DNA of 64,000 bases from contig NZ_KZ614146.1 of NCBI RefSeq assembly GCF_002886185.1, positions 2,526,930-2,590,929 of the forward strand. Direction: 5' to 3'. The DNA is from Salipaludibacillus neizhouensis (GTDB lineage: Bacteria > Bacillota > Bacilli > Bacillales > Salisediminibacteriaceae). The notes below the pieces were generated by a model. The model was not told where the DNA came from and ran no database searches. It saw only the letters and a program-made list of their open reading frames with translations. Of the stretch, positions 46,692-55,292 are shown in pieces (within the stretch, counting starts at the first letter, position 1; each line of letters starts with the position of its first letter). A program made the translations under genes and the position numbers.

Positions 46692-47771
46692 TTACACTAA
46701 AGAAGGTGCAATAAAAATTTCCTGAATATGAAGGTCCCTCTTTTTGCGTAAATCAATAAATTCTTCCCCTACTTTCAATAGCGGACGCCGTATTTCTTCT
46801 TTAAATAATTGAACAATACGTCCTTTAGTACCATTATCCAATAATACATCGTTGCCTATATAGCCATATAAAATGTGTTCGACAAAAGGAATCACAATTT
46901 CACTGTTAAAGCGCCCTTTGAAAACTTCAAGAAGCAACTCATCAAGAGCTTCAAGAGGACCGTGTTTTTCTTTATAAATGCGGTCTGATGAGATTGCATC
47001 ATATACATCAGCAACCGCAATAATTTGCGATAAAAAAGGGATTTGATCACCTTTCAATCCATATGGATAACCACTTCCATCGAGCCTTTCATGATGACAC
47101 AATGCCCCATATTCAATCTCTTCATTCTCTCCTGGCATCATAGCTATCATTTCTTTCCCATAAATGGTGTGTTGCTTTACCTCATCAAATTCATTTTTAG
47201 ACAGTTTCGATTCTTTATTTAGAATTTGCGGGGAGACTTTCATTTTTCCAAGATCGTGCAGAAAACCTATTCTGCCAAGTTGAAGAATGTCATCAATAGG
47301 AAGCAACAATATTTTTCCGATGGTTGCTGAAAGTAGACCTACATTTAAAGAATGTCTATATGTATATTCATCATGCCCTTTAATATGGCGAAGTTCTAAA
47401 AATATATTAGGTCCCTTTAAAACACTTTCTAGCAAAGGAGTAAAAGGTTTCATAAAGTCTTGTAAACTAGGTACCTCTCGAGATATTGCAAGTTGAAATA
47501 ATCGTTTAACTTCTACGACACTTTCTTTATATATGATCGATATATTCTCTCTATGTTTAAATATGTCCTCTACTTGGTTTGATAGAGGTTCTTGGGGCAT
47601 ATCCATTAAAAAAATATCCTCTATGAGATGATTTTGTAAAATAGAAAGGTGCCAGTTCGTTAACACCATCCCTTGTTTTAACAGGAAATGTCCAGAATCT
47701 GATATAACATCATTAGCTAAAGTACGGCCAATAACCGATTGATCCCAATGCTCACTTTTAACTTTTATCAT
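46692..47771 (-). CDS. HD-GYP domain protein (putative c-di-GMP phosphodiesterase)
   Basis: 359 residues. N-terminal 120 residues of unknown type, then an HD-GYP domain: HSLNVGLLSATIG, LGRIGFLHDLGKMKVSPQIL, HHERLDGSGYP with the GYP-type motif intact. C-terminal beta-rich segment (YIGNDVLLDNGTKGRIVQLF). HD-GYP proteins hydrolyse cyclic di-GMP or related dinucleotides. GAGGTG precedes the ATG. Monocistronic. Which nucleotide it degrades is not known. Confidence 0.88.
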   Translation of the reverse strand: MIKVKSEHWDQSVIGRTLANDVISDSGHFLLKQGMVLTNWHLSILQNHLIEDIFLMDMPQEPLSNQVEDIFKHRENISIIYKESVVEVKRLFQLAISREVPSLQDFMKPFTPLLESVLKGPNIFLELRHIKGHDEYTYRHSLNVGLLSATIGKILLLPIDDILQLGRIGFLHDLGKMKVSPQILNKESKLSKNEFDEVKQHTIYGKEMIAMMPGENEEIEYGALCHHERLDGSGYPYGLKGDQIPFLSQIIAVADVYDAISSDRIYKEKHGPLEALDELLLEVFKGRFNSEIVIPFVEHILYGYIGNDVLLDNGTKGRIVQLFKEEIRRPLLKVGEEFIDLRKKRDLHIQEIFIAPSLV

Positions 47772-47984
47772 TAAATTACACCTCTATCCTTTTTTTCTTT
47801 GGAATTTATTTCTAGAATATCATATACTAGAACAAAAGTCTCACTTTTTAGTGTTTGTTAATATTTTTTGTGAAAAAGGCCTATCGCTAATTAGCTAAAA
47901 TCTAAAGGACATTTTTTTGCTTTTGCAGTCCTCATTGTGATACGTTTATTTCACATAAATTAGTTAGATGAAAGGATGAATGAA

Positions 47985-48692
47985 ATGAGTGTACATATTG
48001 ATGCAAAACAAGGAGAAATAGCTGAATCCATTCTTTTACCTGGAGATCCTCTTCGCGCAAAATTCATCGCTGAAAACTTCCTCGAGGACGTAACTTGTTA
48101 TAACGAGGTTCGCGGCATGTTAGGTTACACTGGAACATATAAAGGTAAACGAGTTTCTGTACAAGGGACTGGAATGGGCGTACCTTCTATTTCTATTTAT
48201 GTTCACGAGTTAATTAATAGTTATGGTGTAAAAAATCTTATTCGAGTTGGTACTTGTGGTGCCCTTCAGAAGGATGTAAAAGTTCGTGATGTTATTTTAG
48301 CGATGAGCGCTACGACAAATTCTGGCGTAAATCGTCATCACTTCAATGGCATAGATTTTGCTCCTACCGCTAATTTTGAGTTGTTGAAGAAAGCTTATGA
48401 TGGAGCAAAAGAACACAATTTGAACGTAAATGTCGGCAGTGTTTTCACAAGTGATGTATTTTATAATGATGATAAAGACCTAGTCAAAACTCTTGCTGAT
48501 CACCAAGTACTAGCTGTGGAAATGGAAACTTCCGCCCTATATACAATTGCTGCAAGATTTGGAGTACAAGCTTTATCCGTATTAACAGTTAGTGATCACC
48601 TAATAACCGGGGAAGAAACCAGTTCCCAAGAACGCCAGGAAACATTTAATGAGATGGTCGAAGTTGCTCTTGCGGCAGCTGTTAGTGAATAA
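47985..48692 (+). CDS. deoD: Purine-nucleoside phosphorylase DeoD-type
   Basis: Phosphorolysis of purine (deoxy)nucleosides in salvage. 235 residues: [17 protein letters not shown], phosphate-binding [13 protein letters not shown], and the base/ribose-binding VEMETSALY. Length and motifs match hexameric DeoD. AAAGGATG precedes the ATG at 47985. Structured repeat copy 6 begins 6 bases after its stop and a terminator follows. Confidence 0.96.
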   Translation: MSVHIDAKQGEIAESILLPGDPLRAKFIAENFLEDVTCYNEVRGMLGYTGTYKGKRVSVQGTGMGVPSISIYVHELINSYGVKNLIRVGTCGALQKDVKVRDVILAMSATTNSGVNRHHFNGIDFAPTANFELLKKAYDGAKEHNLNVNVGSVFTSDVFYNDDKDLVKTLADHQVLAVEMETSALYTIAARFGVQALSVLTVSDHLITGEETSSQERQETFNEMVEVALAAAVSE

Positions 48693-48698
48693 ACCATC

Positions 48699-48859
48699 AT
48701 AAAAGAAAAACGGCAGAGCCGACTTTTATTATATACAGCGTTATCTTTCGCCACCCCGAGTAGCACCTACGAAGTGCGTGTAGGTGCTACTTGAAAGGAG
48801 GGTGATTTTCCCTTGACACGCGTGGCGTAAAGATAGCTGCTAATTTTATTAATTCTTAT
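48699..48859 (+). repeat. Structured repeat, copy 6 (long form)
   Basis: 5' hairpin CGGC-AGA-GCCG, TTTTATTATATACAGC, stem CTTTCGCCAC / GTGGCG-T-AAAG, long inner hairpin GAGTAGCACCTAC / GTAGGTGCTAC, 3' TTCTTAT. It begins 6 bases after deoD and is in the same sense, so it would be transcribed as the 3' UTR of deoD. Confidence 0.85.
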
Positions 48860-48864
48860 CTCTT

Positions 48865-48903
48865 AAAAAAGCCGCATTCCTTCAATAAAAGGAATGCGGC
48901 TTT
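48865..48903 (+). terminator. Terminator after deoD
   Basis: AAAGCCGCATTCC / GGAATGCGGCTTT with a 10-base loop, immediately after repeat copy 6. The repeat is therefore inside the deoD transcript. Confidence 0.88.
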
Positions 48904-48988
48904 CTTAGTTTCTGGACCTGTGATTGTAGGTGGAGTCTGTCAAAAACATTTCGTACGCTGAAACGAGTTCCATTCAACACGTCTCGGA

Positions 48989-49154
48989 TTCATTTGAGCA
49001 CGTGCCACACTCATTTCCAAGCATCTCTCGTACATTTGAGCACACAACACGTTCATTTCCACTCTTCATCTTTATTTGAGAACGTTTCACACTCATTTCC
49101 ACGCCTCTCGCGCTCATTTGAGCACACAACACGTTCATTTCCACTCCTAATCCA
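48989..49154. repeat. Tandem array, eight units of 20-21 bp
   Basis: Eight direct units, each opening N-(T/A)-CATTT or close to it, alternate between type A (CATTTGAGCACACAACACG-like) and type B (TCATTTCCACTCCTC-like), giving a 42-bp super-period (CATTTGAG at 48991, 49033, 49073 degenerate, 49115; TCATTTCC at 49011, 49053, 49093, 49135). A ninth degenerate unit may begin at 48968. It lies 10 bases from the lplJ stop. Minus-strand frames through it give repetitive GVEMNV-type peptides, which I regard as non-genic. Confidence 0.8.
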
Positions 49155-49164
49155 GTCATCTCTA

Positions 49165-50151
49165 TTAATAAATCAACTCGACAAATCCTTCTCGGGAGAT
49201 TTTACCGAAATAATAGGTCATATCTAAATCAGATAAAGCCTTTTGAATCGCATTTTTTTCGTACTTCACACTTGTTAGTTTTTCTTGTACATCTGTAACA
49301 TCACCGATTCCAAAAAAATCTCCATATATTTTACAATCTGTAATTTGACCTTTAGAGACATTAATACGAATATCGATTGTACCAGCATCGAATCTTTGGG
49401 AACGTTGGAGATCAAACTTCGGAGATTTACCATAGTTCCAATCCCAGTTTTTATACCGACGTTGAGAGATTTCTTCGATGCCTTTCCAATCTTCTTCTGT
49501 TAAACGGTAAGTTTCTACATCGCCACTTTCAAAGATATAATCTAATAAGATTTTTTTCAGTTGGTCCACTGTTAATTTATCCTCTAAAAATTCATTGATG
49601 TTTGCGACTCTGCTTCGGACTGATTTAATTCCTTTAGATCTCATTTTTTCTTCGTTTACATTTAATGAATCCACGATATTTTCAACATTGACATCCAACA
49701 TGAGCGTACCGTGACTGAACATCTTTCCTTTTGTCGTATATTGTGCATTCCCGGAAATTTTTCGCTCGCCGACATGGATATCATTACGTCCACTGAGCTT
49801 TGCATCGATTCCTAGTTCTTGCAATGCATCTATAACTGGCTGGGTGAATTTTTGATAATTTGAAAAACTGTCCCCATCATCCTTCGTTAAAAAACTAAAG
49901 CTTAGGTTTCCCAGGTCCTGATAAACCGCCCCTCCGCCTGAAAGTCTTCGAACGACGTGGATATTATGTTCGTCAATATATTTTTTGTTGATCTCTTCTA
50001 ATGTATTTTGATTTTTACCAATGATAATACAAGGTTCATTCACGTAAAAAAGTAAATAGGAATCATCAATTGGTAAATTTCGAAGAGCATACTCTTCGAT
50101 CGCTAAGTTAACTGTAGGATCGTTTACTTGCTCATTATCAATAAATTTCAT
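49165..50151 (-). CDS. lplJ: Lipoate--protein ligase
   Basis: Scavenges exogenous lipoate and attaches it to lipoyl domains of 2-oxoacid dehydrogenases and GcvH. 328 residues: catalytic RRLSGGGAVYQDLGNLSFSF, GRNDIHVGERKISGNAQY, and the C-terminal lipoate ligase domain. AGGAGG before the ATG. Monocistronic, with repeat copy 7 upstream. Confidence 0.92.
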   Translation of the reverse strand: MKFIDNEQVNDPTVNLAIEEYALRNLPIDDSYLLFYVNEPCIIIGKNQNTLEEINKKYIDEHNIHVVRRLSGGGAVYQDLGNLSFSFLTKDDGDSFSNYQKFTQPVIDALQELGIDAKLSGRNDIHVGERKISGNAQYTTKGKMFSHGTLMLDVNVENIVDSLNVNEEKMRSKGIKSVRSRVANINEFLEDKLTVDQLKKILLDYIFESGDVETYRLTEEDWKGIEEISQRRYKNWDWNYGKSPKFDLQRSQRFDAGTIDIRINVSKGQITDCKIYGDFFGIGDVTDVQEKLTSVKYEKNAIQKALSDLDMTYYFGKISREGFVELIY

Positions 50152-50213
50152 TCGAATTGCCTCCTAATTCTCGTTTATACGTCATTATCATATCATATAT
50201 ACCCTTGAAATCT

Positions 50214-50370
50214 TAAGAAAAACGCAAAGCGTGTTTTATTAAATACAGCTTGATCTTTAAAGCCACCCCGAGTAGCACCTACGTAGTGCGTGTAGGTGCT
50301 ACTCGAAAAGAGGCGAACTTCCCTTGATGCGTGTGGCATAAAGATAGCTGTCAACTTATAATTTCTTCTC
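50214..50370 (+). repeat. Structured repeat, copy 7 (long form)
   Basis: 5' hairpin ACGC-AAA-GCGT, TTTTATTAAATACAGC, stem CTTTAAAGCCAC / GTGGCAT-AAAG, long inner hairpin CGAGTAGCACCTAC / GTAGGTGCTACTCG perfect, 3' end altered to TTTCTTCT. It lies between the mhqO terminator and lplJ, antisense to both genes. Confidence 0.85.
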
Positions 50371-50376
50371 TAAAAA

Positions 50377-50407
50377 AAAGACACGCGGATTATCCTCCTC
50401 GTGTCTT
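50377..50407 (-). terminator. Terminator of mhqO-like gene
   Basis: On the minus strand GACACG pairs with CGTGTC around a 17-base loop, followed by eight T. 15 bases after the stop. Confidence 0.75.
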
Positions 50408-50421
50408 CCTATTTGGCATCG

Positions 50422-51399
50422 TTATTCCTTGACGAACTCTTTGGTACTTCTAATCGTATCAATTGGCCGAACCGATTTTTCAATTTGCTCACGTTTCGGC
50501 TCTAACATTGGTGGTAAGGATAATTTTTCACCAAGCGTTTCATAGGATTCATCTCCCATAAATCCTGGTCCGTCTGTTGCAAGTTCAAATAATATTTGCG
50601 GTGCTACTCTCGTGTACATTGACTCAAAAAAGTGACGATTGACATAACCGGATGTCTGCAATCCTATGCTGTGAAGTCGCTCAATCCACTCGTCTAAAAC
50701 GGATCTGTCTTCTACCCGGAATGCTGCATGGTGAACGGTACCAAACCCTTGTCTGGCTTGTGGAAGAATCTTGTTATGTTCTACCACAACCTGTGCACCA
50801 TTTCCCCCTTCTCCCACTTCAAACAATGAGTAAGAACCTTCTTTACTAACTTCTCTAAATAAGAAAGCTTTTTCTAATATTTCTTTAAAAGAATCAACAT
50901 CTGCAAGACGAATATGAATAGGCCCTAGCCCAGTAATCGCATATTCTAATGGGATTGGTCCTTTTTGCCATGGAGTTCCCGCAGCTACTCCAGTGTCTTT
51001 TTCATCAGAAACCAATTCGTATTGCTGATCATCAAAGTCAATAAAAGCAAGCCTCTTAGTTCCAAACAGTTCTTTAATTCCAGCATGCTTTATTTTTAAG
51101 CGGTCAAAACGTTTGACCCAATATTCCAACGCTGCATCATTCGGAACTCGAAAAGCTGATTTTGAAATTTCATTAGTACCATGGACTCCTTTGGGGATGC
51201 CCGGGAAATCAAAAAATGTCATATCTGTTCCTGCGTTTCCCTTGTCATCTGCAAAAAATAAATGATACGTCTGAATGTCATCTTGGTTAACTGTTTTTTT
51301 GACTAAACGCATCCCTAAAACATACGTAAAAAACTCATAGTTCTTTTCCGCACTACTAGTAATAGCTGTTACATGGTGCATCCCTTTTAATTCATTCAT
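50422..51399 (-). CDS. Ring-cleaving dioxygenase (MhqO type)
   Basis: Glyoxalase/extradiol dioxygenase superfamily, 325 residues, two vicinal-oxygen-chelate domains: GMHHVTAITSSAEKNYEFF at the N-terminus and FGTVHHAAFRVED in the second half, each supplying metal-binding His; the Glu ligand is probably in YTRVAPQILFELATDG. MhqO-type enzymes respond to quinones and catechols. GGAGG precedes the ATG at 51399. A candidate MhqR operator lies about 240 bases upstream, which supports the assignment. Confidence 0.82.
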   Translation of the reverse strand: MNELKGMHHVTAITSSAEKNYEFFTYVLGMRLVKKTVNQDDIQTYHLFFADDKGNAGTDMTFFDFPGIPKGVHGTNEISKSAFRVPNDAALEYWVKRFDRLKIKHAGIKELFGTKRLAFIDFDDQQYELVSDEKDTGVAAGTPWQKGPIPLEYAITGLGPIHIRLADVDSFKEILEKAFLFREVSKEGSYSLFEVGEGGNGAQVVVEHNKILPQARQGFGTVHHAAFRVEDRSVLDEWIERLHSIGLQTSGYVNRHFFESMYTRVAPQILFELATDGPGFMGDESYETLGEKLSLPPMLEPKREQIEKSVRPIDTIRSTKEFVKE

Positions 51400-51639
51400 T
51401 AATAATTCCTCCATTTATACATTACTAAGAGTTTTACACAAATCTAAATTTCTATGTGTTCCTTCTATGATAACATGCCACGCACTTTTATAAAGCAAGT
51501 TACTTAAAGTAATGAGTTATTCTTTTTACCACAAATTAATATATTATTAATTCAAGGTAAATGTCATGAAAATTCACAAGTAAAAAAGTTTTACTTGACA
51601 TGTTTACTATAATATTTTAATCAAATAGCAAGAGTTTTT

Positions 51640-51657
51640 TATCTTTAATTCGAGATA
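51640..51657 (-). promoter_or_regulatory. Candidate MhqR operator
   Basis: TATCTTTAATTCGAGATA, an 18-bp inverted repeat that differs at two positions from the published MhqR palindrome (TATCTCGAATTCGAGATA as I recall). It lies in the roughly 400-base gap upstream of mhqO. The distance of about 240 bases from the start codon is larger than expected; a TTGCTA-like element next to it may be the promoter. Confidence 0.5.
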
Positions 51658-51800
51658 ATTATATAATAACTGTTTTTCTATGTCAACAATATTGAAATTT
51701 GAAATAATTTCATACACTTCTATTCTACTTTTGCTAAAATAAACGTTAGGAAATGAAAAAAGGTCTCTGCCACTAAGCAAAAACCTTGTTTTCTATCTGA

Positions 51801-53288
51801 TTAATCCTCTGCAACGCTCTTTCGTTCCCCTAACAGCTTTTTAAGTTCTTTTTTACTCTTTCTTGAAACAAGGATATATAAAATGTCATTTTCATAGATG
51901 ACAGTTTCTCCATAAGGGGTTACCAGTTCTCCCTTACGAATAATTGCATTTATCAACACATCATTCGGAAACTCTATTTCAGTTAAGTTTTGACCAACGA
52001 TTTTTGTTTCTTCGTTCACCACGTACTCGACAATTTCAGCATTGGCCTGACCTATCGAAACTAGTTCTAGAGAATGAAGAGGTGTTACTTTCTTTGGTCC
52101 TGTTAATCCTAATTTATTTGCAAACACTGAAATGGTTGAACCTTGAATTAAAGCAGATGTTAATACAACGAAAAAGACAACGTTGAAAAATAGTTGGGCA
52201 TTCTCTACTCCGGCAATCATAGGAAATGTCGCTAAAACAATCGGGACTGCCCCTCGAAGACCCGCCCAAGACAATAGCGTTTTTTCTTTCCAAGTGTAGC
52301 CAAAACCAATAGTTGATAAGAGAACGGCCAAAGGTCTTGCAATTAGAATTAAAATAAAAGATAAAAGTAATCCATTTAGGATGATCGCTCCTGTGAAAAG
52401 CTGACCTGGAAACACCAATAACCCTAAGATGATAAACATTAAAATTTGCATCATCCAAGCAAATCCTTCATTAAATCGGAAAATAGTGTGTCGATACGTT
52501 AAATCTGAATTTCCAATAAGCATCGCTGCTACATAAACAGCTAATAACCCGCTGCCACCCACGCTTGCAGTAAGGCTATACGTTAATAGGGCAAATCCCA
52601 TCGCTATTATAGGGTATAAACCGCCAGAATCAAGGTTGATCCGATTAATAATCCACGACGCAATCCACCCCATACCTAATCCTAGTAATAAACCAAATCC
52701 CATTTGTAAAAAAAAGGCACCAACTATATGCCATATTCCTTTTTGGTCCATTATTATCAATTCTATGAAGGCCAGTGTTAGAAACATCGCCATCGGATCG
52801 TTAGTTCCTGATTCAGCCTCGAGAGTAGCCCCGATGCGAGACTTTATATTTTGTTCCTTTAATGCCGCAAAAACTGCAGCAGCATCTGTTGATCCTACTA
52901 TAGCTCCAAATAAAAGCCCTTCAAGCCACGTGACATCCAACACAAATGTTGCAGCTATAGCCACTATGAAAGTGGTAATTAAAACCCCCACAGTTGCTAA
53001 CACTAACGAAGGCGCAGCAATCGGTTTAATTGTGGTCCATTTTGTCGAAAGACCACCTTCAAAAAGAATAATGACAAGTGCAATAATACCAATTAATTGC
53101 GCATGTGATGCATTATCAAAATAAATGAGACCTAATCCATCACTTCCAGCAATCATCCCAAGCAAAATAAATAATATTAGCGCTGGGACACCGAAGCGTG
53201 ATGAAAGCTTGGTTGTGATCACACCCATTATTAGAAAAGAAGCAAGGATTAGGATAAAGTAATCCGCACTTAACATGTTTTGAACCAT
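51801..53288 (-). CDS. CPA1-type K+(Na+)/H+ antiporter with RCK-C domain
   Basis: Monovalent cation/proton antiporter of the NhaP2/CvrA type, 495 residues. About 12 membrane segments with the conserved GSTDAAAVFAAL and ESGTNDPMAMFLT motifs, followed by a cytoplasmic TrkA-C (RCK-C) domain from about residue 400 (AEIVEYVVNEETKIVGQNLTE, YENDILYILVSRKSKKE) that could bind a regulatory nucleotide. GGAGGGAGACAGG before the ATG. Monocistronic. Ion selectivity cannot be read from sequence. Confidence 0.9.
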   Translation of the reverse strand: MVQNMLSADYFILILASFLIMGVITTKLSSRFGVPALILFILLGMIAGSDGLGLIYFDNASHAQLIGIIALVIILFEGGLSTKWTTIKPIAAPSLVLATVGVLITTFIVAIAATFVLDVTWLEGLLFGAIVGSTDAAAVFAALKEQNIKSRIGATLEAESGTNDPMAMFLTLAFIELIIMDQKGIWHIVGAFFLQMGFGLLLGLGMGWIASWIINRINLDSGGLYPIIAMGFALLTYSLTASVGGSGLLAVYVAAMLIGNSDLTYRHTIFRFNEGFAWMMQILMFIILGLLVFPGQLFTGAIILNGLLLSFILILIARPLAVLLSTIGFGYTWKEKTLLSWAGLRGAVPIVLATFPMIAGVENAQLFFNVVFFVVLTSALIQGSTISVFANKLGLTGPKKVTPLHSLELVSIGQANAEIVEYVVNEETKIVGQNLTEIEFPNDVLINAIIRKGELVTPYGETVIYENDILYILVSRKSKKELKKLLGERKSVAED

Positions 53289-53537
53289 CCTGTCTCCCTC
53301 CGCCTTTTAATAATTTCTGTCTTTACGATACTATCTTCTCTTTTTTATCATATCACGTAACTACCCCATATAATAAATGATACACCCTCTCTGAAATTGC
53401 ATTTATAGCACCCGAATGCAACTTTGTATATGAGTAGGAGTGCTTTGGACAATCCGTAAATCAGAAAAAAGATGCGCCAAAAGTCTAATGACTTTGACAC
53501 ACCTAGAATCAATATAGATAGGAAATAACGATCACTC

Positions 53538-53912
53538 TTACTCTTCTCTTTTTAAAGCTGCTCGTTGGTGACGATAAAACTCATGGAATAACTTCATTAA
53601 CGATCGTTTCTCAATTCGAGATACATAGCTTCTTGAGATTCCTAATTCTTTAGCTATTTCTTTCTGCGTTCTTTCTTTTTGTTTATCTAAACCAAATCTT
53701 CCTACGATGACCTCTTTTTCTCTGCCATCAAGAATATGAATATACTCATATATTTGTTTTTTCTCCATTTTTAACTGGATTTGCTCCGCCAAATCATCCG
53801 TGTCGGCCTGCAAAACATCAATTAAACTAATCTCATTTCCCTCTTTGTCCTGTCCGATCGGGTCATGAAGAGAAACATCCTTACGTACTTTCTTTAATGC
53901 TCTCAGATGCAT
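53538..53912 (-). pseudogene. Orphan C-terminal half of sigma-K (spoIIIC-like)
   Basis: 124 codons beginning [20 protein letters not shown] and ending [11 protein letters not shown]. It is about 94% identical in protein to the C-terminal half of the intact SigK at 59218-59940 (region 2.4 to 4) but differs at many synonymous sites. It lacks the N-terminal ~112 codons (promelted pro-sequence, regions 1.2-2.3). The breakpoint coincides with the position where the skin element interrupts sigK in B. subtilis, and a palindrome sits there. No ribosome-binding site. It may be a degraded copy or the true 3' exon of a split gene. Confidence 0.85.
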
Positions 53913-53931
53913 TAGAATTTCTATTCTAATG
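53910..53931. repeat. Palindrome at the sigma-K breakpoint
   Basis: CATTAGAAT-N4-ATTCTAATG, 9-base perfect arms. One arm encodes the residues Ile-Leu-Met of the sigma-K fragment, the other lies outside. Homology to full-length sigK stops within a few bases here. It resembles a crossover site for a site-specific recombinase. Confidence 0.55.
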
Positions 53932-54209
53932 TCAGAAGGGGGCCATCAAAAAGCTTGTCTATTTAATCATAATAACTTAGAGATAAATTATCAAATGCTT
54001 TTTGTTACCATATCAAAGTGTGGGAAATGAAGAATAACTTACCTGTTATTCTTCTAACTCAAATTAAAGCATCAGTTTGCTAGACCATTCGTTGCTTTTG
54101 AGAAGTTATTATTTACGAAGTAATTTCTATTATGTAAGTTAATCCTCAGCCATAAACAAAGAGAAGTAAACTTTTATTAAATTAATACCATGATCATAAG
54201 TTAGACAGT
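53932..54209. other. Non-coding decayed segment
   Basis: No gene supported. It contains a perfect hairpin GAAGAATAAC-N6-GTTATTCTTC at 54029-54054. Nothing else is recognised. Confidence 0.3.
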
Positions 54210-54470
54210 TTAAACTTCTTCATCGTCATTTCCTTCGTCGGAACCCTCATCAGATTCTTCTTCAGTTGCTTCTTCTGGCAATACTTTAATTGTGTTGAGC
54301 AGTCCTGAACTTCTATTATATTAATAAGTGTCTCGTCAATTGTACTCTCCGTAGCGACTACTTCTTCTGCTCTACCATCTACTTTTTTTGAGAATAGCGT
54401 TTAGTTGGTTGGTGGAAGCGTTCATACGGTTATTCAAAGAATTAAGCATTCCTTCATAGTCATCGTGTTT
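54210..54470 (-). pseudogene. Decayed gene with acidic C-terminal tail
   Basis: Reading the minus strand, coding-like pieces NNRMNASTNQLNAILKK, VDGRAEEVVATESTIDETLI and SSGLLNTIKVLPEEATEEES (then DEGSDEGNDDEEV and stop) lie in different frames separated by frameshifts. It does not match anything I can name. The acidic end resembles tails of phage or mobile-element proteins but that is not evidence of origin. Confidence 0.45.
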
Positions 54471-54484
54471 ATTCCGAAATTTAG

Positions 54485-54800
54485 AAGGAAGCTAATACAC
54501 GGAAAATTGAGAGAGATATAGGAGCAATTTTAAGAAGGTTGTGTGAGATCAAAAATGTAGAAATTATAGAAGCTCATACAATGCCAGATCATATTCACAT
54601 GTTTAGTAAGAATCCCCCCCAAAAAATGTCGGTTTAAATGGGAAAAGTTCGTTAATAATCCATGATAGACATGTAAATATAAAATACAGTCATGGAAACA
54701 GGACTTTTTGGGCAAAAGGATATTACGTGAGTACAGTATGATTGAATCAAAAAACGGTACCGAAATACATTCGAGGGCATTATTTCTCATCATCATTATT
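54485..54800 (+). pseudogene. IS200/IS605 transposase (TnpA) fossil
   Basis: The plus strand encodes ERDIGAILRRLCEIKNVEII then EAHTMPDHIHMF, which carries the HUH metal-binding HIH of Y1 transposases. After a frameshift at a C-run, SSLIIHDRHVNIKY-, GNRTFWAKGYYVSTV- and QKTVPKYIRG-type pieces follow with stops. This is a degraded tnpA of the IS200 type. Flanking IS ends were not identified. Confidence 0.8.
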
Positions 54801-55166
54801 AACCTTCCCGTTAGCACCATAGGAACTCCGACAGCTTGTTGTGCTAAGTCTCCCCGTTAGTAAAAAGTTATAAAAAATTGTAACCTATCCCCTTTCTCTT
54901 TATACTTCCTTGCCGTTAAGACCCAAGAAAAGAACCTTGATAGATGTCAAAATCATGTAAAGTTCACCAACTTGTCACATCTGCTCAAAGTAAGCACTAT
55001 ATTGCCATTCAAATTAATGATATATTTGAATAGATATGATTCTTATTACCTATAAACTCAGCAGAACAAGTGTTAATAGTGACAAATATCACCGACTTAA
55101 CCAGTCCTAAAGTATTATAATATGGGTGACAAAATTTAAATTTACGAAGGCGAGGCTTAATTTACA
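54801..55166. other. Non-coding region before the second sda
   Basis: AT-rich. A TATAAT at 55116-55121 could be the -10 of the small sda-like gene; no good -35 is visible. No DnaA-box consensus is seen, unlike the sda at 34786. Nothing else stands out. Confidence 0.35.
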
Positions 55167-55292
55167 ATGACAATATTAAGTAATCAAACATTAATTGACT
55201 CCTATGAAAAAGCTCTACAACTGCAATTATCAAAAGAATTTATTGAATTATTACTTGAAGAACTCTACAAAAGAGAAATATTACATACATAA
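55167..55292 (+). CDS. Second Sda-like phosphorelay inhibitor
   Basis: A 41-residue frame: MTILSNQTLIDSYEKALQ, then LQLSKEFIELLLEELYKREILHT. It aligns with Sda through LS-x-x-x-LI-x-SY-x-KA and F-I-E-L-L-x-x-E-L, the helical hairpin that contacts the kinase DHp domain. A weak Shine-Dalgarno (AAGGCGAGG) lies 12 bases upstream. It sits in a block of decayed sporulation-control genes, between IS200 debris and a frameshifted spo0E-like gene. It appears intact. Whether it is expressed is unknown. Confidence 0.7.
   Translation: MTILSNQTLIDSYEKALQLQLSKEFIELLLEELYKREILHT

Noticed and set aside
48989-49154. Direct-repeat array taken for a CRISPR
   Set aside because: Units of 20-21 bp follow one another with no unique spacers of CRISPR length, and no cas gene is present.
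48974-49159. Repetitive minus-strand frame GVEMNV...
   Set aside because: It is a translation of the tandem array; the repetitive composition follows the DNA units.
54530-54820. 96-residue minus-strand frame
   Set aside because: It runs antisense to the recognisable IS200 transposase remains and has no family features.
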